A DNA stretch of 8,592 nucleotides from Candidatus Gastranaerophilales bacterium (GTDB lineage: Bacteria > Cyanobacteriota > Vampirovibrionia > Gastranaerophilales > UBA9971), in the NCBI GenBank assembly GCA_028277195.1, contig JANQGS010000264.1:1-8592 (forward strand), read 5' to 3'. Both the position numbers and the translations under genes were made by a program. The notes under the pieces were generated by a model that made no database searches, was not told the DNA's origin, and saw only the letters and a list, made by a program, of their open reading frames with translations. Shown here piece by piece: positions 1 through 4,928 of the stretch. Within the stretch, counting starts at the first letter, position 1. Each line of letters begins with the position of its first letter.

Positions 1-551
1 TAAGAGGGTGGGACGTCCGCTTTGCAGAGGATGTTAACGTTTATGAAGAGGGCATAATAAGCCTCATTCCCCTTTTAAGGCAGAGAAGGCGCTGGATAGA
101 AGGCAGCATAAGGCGATACCTTGATTATTTCACCGAAATACTTACTTCAAAAAAAGTTTCCCTGAGGGTTAGTGTTGATATGCTGTGCTATATAACTGAG
201 TTTGCGCTGCCTGTCTGGCTTGTGTCCGAGCATTTTATCCAGGGCATAAGAATTGTAAAGGGAGTGGAGGATAACATTCTCTACACCCTGGCTATAGCGC
301 CCGCATTGTGTCTTTTCTTTATTTTCGGGCTTATTTTCAGCATCAGGAAATATAAGAACTTTGAGCTCCGCGAAACCGTGAAACAGAGCATTGAAACCGG
401 TGTTTACATGATGCTGATATGGATTCCAATGGTTTCTTACATGATTTTCAAGATTATATTTACTAAAAGGAGTATGGACTGGGGCAAAACCGTCCACGGC
501 ATAGCAATCCCTGAAGTAAAGGAAGTTACACTGGTTAACCAGGCGGATTAA
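1..551 (+). CDS. Processive GT2 glycosyltransferase, C-terminal part (5' end outside window)
   Basis: The reading frame is open from base 3 with no start needed, so the gene enters from the left; 182 residues are visible. They match the end of a membrane-embedded family 2 glycosyltransferase of the cellulose synthase/PgaC/IcaA type. An acceptor-side segment (GWDVRFAED, about residues 2-10) leads into a QxxRW motif, seen as QRRRW at residues 27-31 (bases 81-95). This motif normally binds the acceptor end of the growing chain. Three hydrophobic segments follow, at about residues 58-80, 84-107 and 122-145. The ending 'DWGKTVHG' resembles the W-x-K-T tail common after the last membrane helix in this family. 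The catalytic DxD motifs would lie upstream, outside the window. These enzymes use a nucleotide sugar on the cytoplasmic side and often extrude the polymer, but the sugar cannot be told from this fragment. An ATG at 180 is internal and not the start. The stop codon interlocks with that of the convergent dehydrogenase gene. Confidence 0.85.
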   Translation, partial: RGWDVRFAEDVNVYEEGIISLIPLLRQRRRWIEGSIRRYLDYFTEILTSKKVSLRVSVDMLCYITEFALPVWLVSEHFIQGIRIVKGVEDNILYTLAIAPALCLFFIFGLIFSIRKYKNFELRETVKQSIETGVYMMLIWIPMVSYMIFKIIFTKRSMDWGKTVHGIAIPEVKEVTLVNQAD

Positions 552-1543
552 AGTTTTTCAGCGATAGCTTCAGCCATTTGACGGGTAGAAGCATTACCCC
601 CGAGGTCACAGGTGGTTGCCCCGCCCTCCCGGATAACCTCTTCAACCGCTTTATAGAGCCGTATTGAGGCTTCTGCTTCTCCAATATGCTTTAACATCAT
701 TACTGCTGAGAGGATAAGCGCGGTGGGGTTTGCTTTATACAGGCCCTTATATTTTGGTGCGCTGCCGTGGACAGGCTCAAACAGGGCAATCCCGTCCCCG
801 ATGTTTCCCCCGGGAGCAACGCCCAGGCCGCCCACGAGTCCCGCGGAGAGGTCGGATATTATGTCACCGTACATATTCGGGAGCACTAAAACATCATATG
901 ACTCGGGCTTTTGCACAAGCTGCATGCACATGTTATCTATAAGGCGCTCATTATATTCCACCTGGGGATAGTTTTGGGCAATTTCCCTACAGGCCTCGAG
1001 GAAAAGCCCGTCCGAGAACTTGCAAATATTGGCCTTGGTAACTGCTGTAACCTTTTGCCTGCCTTCTTTTACCGCATAATCAAAGGCAAAGCGGGCAATT
1101 CTCCCTGACGCGCCCCGGGTAATCCTTTTTACGGATTCCGCGGTATCAGCGTCGATTTGCCTTTCTATGCCGGCGTAGAGGTCTTCTGTATTTTCCCTTA
1201 CTATTACTATATCTATATCCTCAAATCGTGATTTAACCCCTTTGATTGATTTTGCGGGCCGCAGGCAGGCATATAAGTCCAGTTCCTTTCTTAAGGCAAC
1301 GTTTACGCTCCTGAAACCTGTTCCTATGGGTGTTGTCAGAGGGCCTTTAATGGCTGTTTTATTCTTTCTGATTGACTCAAGCACATTTTCAGGCAGTGGA
1401 GTATTGTATTTATCGATTACATCAGCTCCCGCTTCGACCTGTTCCCAGTTAATTCTAACTCCCGTGGCCTCAACTGCTACAAGCATTGCTTCCGTAATTT
1501 CCGGGCCTATGCCGTCCCCGGGGATTAAGGTTATATTGTGCAT
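548..1543 (-). CDS. Isocitrate dehydrogenase (isocitrate/isopropylmalate dehydrogenase family)
   Basis: This 331-residue protein would convert isocitrate to 2-oxoglutarate and CO2 in the cytoplasm, reducing NAD(P)+. The full length fits the short, IDH3-like branch. Visible features are the N-terminal PGDGIGPE (8-15); the substrate loop TPIGTGFRSVN with Ser79 and Asn81; Arg85 and Arg95; Arg116 and Tyr123 in VRENTEDLYAG; catalytic Lys170 (VTKAN); and the metal-binding aspartates Asp203, Asp227 and Asp231. The GFRSVNVALR loop favours isocitrate over isopropylmalate. Homoisocitrate dehydrogenase is the main alternative, and no lysine-pathway neighbour supports it. Coenzyme choice is unclear: Lys264-Tyr265 follow HGSAP where NAD enzymes usually have Asp-Ile, but Ala271, Cys312 and Gly316 are not NADP-like. 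The start is supported by AAAGGGA five bases upstream and by the usual family N-terminus. The gene ends inside the stop codon of the convergent glycosyltransferase, with no terminator seen between them. Confidence 0.9.
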   Translation of the reverse strand: MHNITLIPGDGIGPEITEAMLVAVEATGVRINWEQVEAGADVIDKYNTPLPENVLESIRKNKTAIKGPLTTPIGTGFRSVNVALRKELDLYACLRPAKSIKGVKSRFEDIDIVIVRENTEDLYAGIERQIDADTAESVKRITRGASGRIARFAFDYAVKEGRQKVTAVTKANICKFSDGLFLEACREIAQNYPQVEYNERLIDNMCMQLVQKPESYDVLVLPNMYGDIISDLSAGLVGGLGVAPGGNIGDGIALFEPVHGSAPKYKGLYKANPTALILSAVMMLKHIGEAEASIRLYKAVEEVIREGGATTCDLGGNASTRQMAEAIAEKL

Positions 1544-1577
1544 TTAAATCCCTTTCCCGTTGCTTTGGTATTTTTTT

Positions 1578-1583
1578 ATTATA
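1578..1583 (-). promoter_or_regulatory. Candidate -10 box for the isocitrate dehydrogenase gene
   Basis: The minus strand reads a perfect TATAAT here, about 35 bases before the ATG at 1543, giving a leader of roughly 28 bases. The matching -35 position (about 1601-1606) falls in the loop of the preceding terminator hairpin and is a poor match to TTGACA. Because that terminator separates the dehydrogenase from the gene upstream, it probably needs its own promoter, and this is the best candidate. The surrounding run of A and T makes a chance match possible. Confidence 0.4.
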
Positions 1584-1586
1584 TAA

Positions 1587-1625
1587 AAAAACTAAAAACG
1601 GGTATAGAACCCGCTTTTAGTTTTT
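1587..1625 (-). terminator. Intrinsic terminator of the Cys/Pro-rich protein gene
   Basis: The arms 1587-1602 and 1610-1625 pair along 16 positions with a single A-C mismatch (1598/1614) around a 7-base loop. Four GC pairs sit next to the loop and A-T pairs form the outer stem. On the minus strand the right-hand arm is rich in T and runs on into more T, as in a rho-independent terminator. It begins 19 bases after the stop codon at 1645. The outer arms are A-rich on one side and T-rich on the other, so it could also work on the plus strand, but no plus-strand gene leads into it. Confidence 0.8.
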
Positions 1626-1644
1626 CGAAAATTTGCTGTGCTAT

Positions 1645-2022
1645 CTAGTCAAACCCGAAGAAATCTGACCAGAAGCCGTCATCTCCCTGGTATAAGATTG
1701 TCTGTGGCCCATAGTAAGGTGCTGCCGCGCCTGTAGTACCGCAAGGGTTGCAAGGGTTGCAAGGGTCGCAAGGGCAGGTTGCAACCTGTCTGTAACGATA
1801 GCTCATTACAGGTTCAACAACTGTCTGGATAACAGGCTGAACTTGCTGGAGCATAGGCTGGTAAACGAGCCTTGGAGGGCATGTAGGACATACCGGGCAG
1901 GCAGGTTGTGCTATCGGACATGGGCATGGATTAACTGATACAGGACAGCCGCACTGTGCAAGCGCAGGTTGTACCAGCACCAGCATCATTCCGAGTACTG
2001 CGAGTGCTAAATATTTTTTCAT
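1645..2022 (-). CDS. Small secreted Cys/Pro-rich protein of unknown function
   Basis: A 125-residue protein that I do not recognise as a named family. Residues 1-22 form a clear signal peptide: two lysines, a hydrophobic core, and ALA before the predicted cut ahead of Gln23. The position before Cys24 is Gln, so this is not a normal lipobox. The mature protein has 12 cysteines in two clusters: residues 24-48 (seven, including C42xxC45xxC48) and 83-94 (five, with C85xxC88xxC91xxC94). Most are next to proline or one residue from it. Between the clusters is a Gln/Val/Pro-rich stretch (52-80), and the tail is acidic and aromatic (GDDGFWSDFFGFD, 113-125). All cysteines lie in the exported part, so a disulfide-linked envelope or surface protein or a metal-binding protein is plausible; this is inference. 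A perfect AAGGAGG seven bases before the ATG, and a terminator just after the stop, suggest a well-expressed single-gene transcript. Confidence 0.8.
   Translation of the reverse strand: MKKYLALAVLGMMLVLVQPALAQCGCPVSVNPCPCPIAQPACPVCPTCPPRLVYQPMLQQVQPVIQTVVEPVMSYRYRQVATCPCDPCNPCNPCGTTGAAAPYYGPQTILYQGDDGFWSDFFGFD
1741..1776 (-). repeat. Four tandem 9-bp units inside the Cys/Pro-rich gene
   Basis: Four consecutive 9-base units start with GCAAGGG on the plus strand. The first two are identical (GCAAGGGTT) and the others differ at the last two bases (GTC and GCA endings). On the minus strand they encode the CPCDPCNPCNPC stretch, one C-x-P triplet per unit, around residues 83-94. The unit length is a multiple of three, so gain or loss of units would keep the frame and change only the number of cysteines. 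Confidence 0.85.
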
Positions 2023-2325
2023 TACTTCTCCTCCTTTTTGAAAAGTTTGAGCTGTTGGTTAAAAATGTTGTTATTTTATATTTACTCCAGTATCAATATA
2101 TTTTTATCCTTAAAAAAGGTAATATTTAAAAATTTTTGTTAACCTGATGGGCTTAATTCCTTAAGGTTAGAGTTTTTACGGGTTTGTTTAAAAGCAACAG
2201 TCCAGGCCATTATTCGTAAAAAATTTTTAAAAAAATTGTTAATGTGCGAAGCCCTTAACTACCACTATGGGCAGGCGGGCGGGATTTTGAAAAATTTTTA
2301 AGGTGCAAGCGGTTACATTAGACCA
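2023..2325. other. Intergenic region with decayed repeats, no gene seen
   Basis: About 300 AT-rich bases separate the end of the polysaccharide operon from the Cys/Pro-rich gene. I see no convincing coding sequence on either strand. The region must hold the promoter of the Cys/Pro-rich gene; a TATAAA on the minus strand at 2075-2080 is the best -10 candidate but lacks a good -35. Three AAAAATTTTT blocks occur at 2128-2137, 2219-2228 and 2290-2299, two of them within longer similar units. A GC-rich run of mostly G (2269-2284) stands out from the AT-rich surroundings. No strong terminator for the operon is visible. Confidence 0.6.
2030..2036 (-). promoter_or_regulatory. Perfect Shine-Dalgarno sequence
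   Basis: The minus strand reads AAGGAGG with seven bases before the ATG at 2022. It fixes the start of the Cys/Pro-rich protein gene and is the strongest ribosome-binding site in the window. This suggests a high translation rate compared with the polysaccharide genes, several of which have no clear site. Confidence 0.85.
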
Positions 2326-2328
2326 CTA
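2216..2328. repeat. Two imperfect direct repeats next to the operon end
   Basis: Unit one (about 2216-2267) and unit two (about 2288-2328) share an ordered set of words on the plus strand: AAAAATTTTT with TTAA or a similar run, then GTGC(G)AAGC, then TTA, then ACCACTA at the end (2261-2267 and 2322-2328). The spacing inside the units differs by about ten bases, mostly in the A/T run. The ACCACTA of unit two overlaps the stop codon of the glycosyltransferase gene. A weaker third relative may start at 2127. The shared order makes chance less likely, but the similarity is low. Confidence 0.4.
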
Positions 2329-2332
2329 ATGT
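2315..2332 (-). repeat. Seven-base inverted repeat across the stop codon of the last operon gene
   Basis: ACATTAG (2315-2321) and CTAATGT (2326-2332) are perfect complements around a four-base loop, and the stop codon of the glycosyltransferase lies inside the right arm. The stem is mostly A-T and no run of T follows directly on the minus strand, so it is a weak terminator at best. It may instead be an mRNA 3'-end structure or part of the repeat unit it overlaps. Confidence 0.4.
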
Positions 2333-3288
2333 TCTGTTAAGTTAAGCAAAATTTTTCTTATTGGCGCAAAAATGTTTTTTAACAGGATTAATATTTTATA
2401 TAGAGAACCCGCCAAAAACCTCATAATATGGGATTTCTCGTTATTTAAGCCGTTTATAAGGCAGGTTTTAACAGAAAGATAGGTTGAATAAACAAACAGG
2501 AAAACAATTTTTTGCAGCAGGTAAAATTTGTACTTCATACCCCTGTATTTGCCCAATAAACCGAGCGCAAGAGCTAAATGCTGCTTTATAACTGTTCCAT
2601 GGGAGCTGCCTGCCCGGGAAGTGTTGTCGTTATGCCATCTCCAGGCGCTTAAATTTTCATCTAAAAATCCCAGCAGGTTTTTTGCAGAAGTGTTAAGGTA
2701 AAACGTCCAGTCTTCAAACGCAAGCGACTCGTCATATAAGCCGATTTCGTCGTACAGGGATTTTTTCACCATAAGCGCGGGCCCGGGCACAAAACCAAAG
2801 ATTATCATATATTTTTTCATGTCTTCATCATTGCCTAAGAGCTTTTTGTCTACTCCGGCAACGTCATTAAAAGCGCTGTCATAAATTTTTTCCCCGCTGT
2901 TATCCACAACAATGCAGTCTGATATTACGGCAAGTTTGCGGGGGTTGCTGCTCAGGTATTTGTATCTTTTCTCAATGCCGCCGGGAAGCAAAAAATCATC
3001 GCTTGCCAGCACCGCAAGGTATTCCCCGTTTGACTCCCGGATTAATTCATTACACGAAGCGGTCAATCCCCTGTTTTCCCTGCTTATGAAGATAACCCTT
3101 ATTTTAGAGCCGTTTTTCTCTGTCCATTCCCTTATAACCCTCTCGGTATCATCCTTAGAACCGTCGTTTATTATAACGATTTCCTTATTGGGGTAGGTGT
3201 CCTCCAGCACGCTGTCCAGGCACGTTTCCACGTAATCCTGGTGGTTATATGCGGGAATTACTACTGAAACCAGCGGATATTCTTTCAT
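2326..3288 (-). CDS. GT2 (GT-A fold) glycosyltransferase of the polysaccharide operon
   Basis: This 320-residue protein would transfer a sugar from a nucleotide sugar to a lipid-linked repeat unit on the cytoplasmic side of the membrane. The N-terminal GT-A domain is complete: VSVVIPAYN (7-15), NDGS with Asp42 (41-44), the metal-binding ASDDF (95-99) and the probable base region FEDW with Glu192-Asp193 (191-194), then WRWHNDNTS (216-224), which resembles the YRxHxxN motif of bacterial GT2 enzymes. From about residue 235 the chain is basic and hydrophobic, with segments at about 254-275 and 290-318 that probably hold it to the inner membrane. The donor and acceptor cannot be read from the sequence. 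The start overlaps the stop of the preceding gene by one base (TAATG), with AAGGAG and GAAGG 11 and 7 bases upstream, which points to translational coupling. It is the last gene of the operon. Confidence 0.9.
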   Translation of the reverse strand: MKEYPLVSVVIPAYNHQDYVETCLDSVLEDTYPNKEIVIINDGSKDDTERVIREWTEKNGSKIRVIFISRENRGLTASCNELIRESNGEYLAVLASDDFLLPGGIEKRYKYLSSNPRKLAVISDCIVVDNSGEKIYDSAFNDVAGVDKKLLGNDEDMKKYMIIFGFVPGPALMVKKSLYDEIGLYDESLAFEDWTFYLNTSAKNLLGFLDENLSAWRWHNDNTSRAGSSHGTVIKQHLALALGLLGKYRGMKYKFYLLQKIVFLFVYSTYLSVKTCLINGLNNEKSHIMRFLAGSLYKILILLKNIFAPIRKILLNLTEH

Positions 3289-4928
3289 TATGCGGCCTTC
3301 TCCTTCATTGCAGAGCTATAAGCGTATTTTAAGGACTCCAAAAAGCCGATGGCGCAGAACAGGGTTATCCTTGTGGGCATTGTGCTGTCCACGCTGAGCC
3401 ATAGGATTAAAATAAAAACTATTACGGATAAATTCATTGTTGAGACAATTTTAAGAAAACTGTCGGCTTTTTCCAAAAAAAGGTTTTTTATGCTGCTTAC
3501 GGAAGTGGAAAAAATACCCGCAAAATAAACAAGCGACATCAGGCCCGTTTCATAAAAAGTTCCTAAAAAAGTGTTGTGGATTGTGGTTAATCCCCTTTCC
3601 CTGGCCATTGAGTTGGAGAGGTTAAATGTTAAGTCCATTGAACTGTCGAGCCCGTAGCCAAAAATGAACCTTGGTAATGTTAAATTATCCGCCCAGTGCG
3701 ACATAAAACCTATCCAGTGAAGCACCCTCGTGGCGAAAGTCTCATTATTTGTTACCCGTTCATAGAGTTTAAACATAAACTGCTCAAAATTAAGGAATTT
3801 AAACACTAAAAAAGCCGCTAACAGCGCAAATGCGCAAAACATGACTTTCTGGAAGGCGTTTGTTTTTAAACCGCCTTTCATAAACGGGATAAGTCCTTTA
3901 TCAATTTTCATGATGAAATAGAATATTAACAGGAATGAACAGGCTAAAGCCAGCACATTTCCTTTTGACATATGCCCGAAAACAAACAAAAAGTTCAAAA
4001 ATATTAAAATATCTATTCCTATGAGGAGTTTCGGGTATTTTACCGGGTTATTTTCCTGTATTTTCTGTATAAAGAACCGAAAGGCAATAAACATTAACAG
4101 AAAAATGGATAAATACTGAATATAGCCGAGGTTAGAGGTTGCCCCGAGAAAATTCCCGAGTATCCGGCCCGAGCTGAACGATATAATGCTCAGCCCCAGC
4201 GCAATTGATAAAAACGAACCCGCATAAAAAATAATTGATAGTATTGTTGAGAATTTAATTATTTTTACAAGCCTTTCCTTTATATCCTCCCGGGTTTTTA
4301 CTCCGTAAAAGGCCATTAAGGAAACCATTATTGACGTAATCGGCACAAAACTGTTGATGTAAATAGAAAGTTTGGCCTCCTCGGAAAAGTCCCTGACCAC
4401 TGTAGATAGCATCGCGTCCTGTCCGAGGTTGACCATGGCCTGTTTTATCAGGAACATATCATCCCCTCTTAGCCTGAAATTCGAGTAATGGCCCAAAAGA
4501 AAACAAATAATATTAAAAACAAAGAAAATAAGGAAGCACCTGAAAATAATAAAATTGTCCCATAAGTACCTGAAGTGCTTAAACAGGTAAAACGCTGACA
4601 TAACAACTCCCAGCACAAAAACCATTCCGTAAAATTTCAGGTTTAACCCGACTGCCCCGAGATATTTTTTATCAAAGAATATAAAAATAACAACATATTG
4701 CAGCAGAAAATAAGGGAGCACATAATACTGCAAGGATTTTTTCATAACAAAAATTCCCAGCAGGAAAACTCCCGCTATCAGGTAAAAAATTAAAAAAGGG
4801 TCGAATTTTTGCAGTTTATCCGGCCATACGGGCAAAAGTAACAGCGGTACTATAATAGCGCCCAGTATTAACAAAAACCTCTTGCTTGTTAATAATTTGT
4901 ATAAAATATTATGATGAATATCGTTCAT
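3288..4928 (-). CDS. Wzy/WaaL-type O-antigen polymerase or ligase-like membrane protein
   Basis: A 546-residue, very hydrophobic protein with about 11-13 membrane segments in the inner membrane. It fits the O-antigen ligase/polymerase superfamily. The tell-tale stretches are GRILGNFLGATSNLGYI (254-270), SKGNVLAL (321-328), and a large periplasmic loop at about 380-455 with FGYGLD (423-428) and IHNTFLGTFYETGL (450-463). His451 and the following E-T-G-L match the conserved H...ExGL block of this superfamily. In this operon polymerisation of repeat units is more likely than ligation to lipid A, but sequence alone rarely separates these. The ATG at 4928 lies inside the preceding gene (20-base overlap) with no clear Shine-Dalgarno sequence, so translation is probably coupled to that gene. 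No later methionine precedes the first membrane segment (about 18-35), which supports this start. Confidence 0.85.
   Translation of the reverse strand: MNDIHHNILYKLLTSKRFLLILGAIIVPLLLLPVWPDKLQKFDPFLIFYLIAGVFLLGIFVMKKSLQYYVLPYFLLQYVVIFIFFDKKYLGAVGLNLKFYGMVFVLGVVMSAFYLFKHFRYLWDNFIIFRCFLIFFVFNIICFLLGHYSNFRLRGDDMFLIKQAMVNLGQDAMLSTVVRDFSEEAKLSIYINSFVPITSIMVSLMAFYGVKTREDIKERLVKIIKFSTILSIIFYAGSFLSIALGLSIISFSSGRILGNFLGATSNLGYIQYLSIFLLMFIAFRFFIQKIQENNPVKYPKLLIGIDILIFLNFLFVFGHMSKGNVLALACSFLLIFYFIMKIDKGLIPFMKGGLKTNAFQKVMFCAFALLAAFLVFKFLNFEQFMFKLYERVTNNETFATRVLHWIGFMSHWADNLTLPRFIFGYGLDSSMDLTFNLSNSMARERGLTTIHNTFLGTFYETGLMSLVYFAGIFSTSVSSIKNLFLEKADSFLKIVSTMNLSVIVFILILWLSVDSTMPTRITLFCAIGFLESLKYAYSSAMKEKAA

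Noticed and set aside
147..497. Open frame of 116 codons on the minus strand
   Set aside because: It is antisense to the processive glycosyltransferase, which has clear family motifs; its own product shows no recognisable pattern.
1242..1547. Open frame of 101 codons on the plus strand
   Set aside because: It lies opposite the isocitrate dehydrogenase gene, whose conserved motifs are unbroken; it is a shadow of that gene.
1741..1776. Possible CRISPR-like array
   Set aside because: Units are nine bases and contiguous without spacers; they are a coding tandem repeat.
2251..2286. GC-rich stretch as terminator of the polysaccharide operon
   Set aside because: The only pairing found (GCCC with GGGC) is four base pairs with a 14-base loop and is not followed by a suitable T run.
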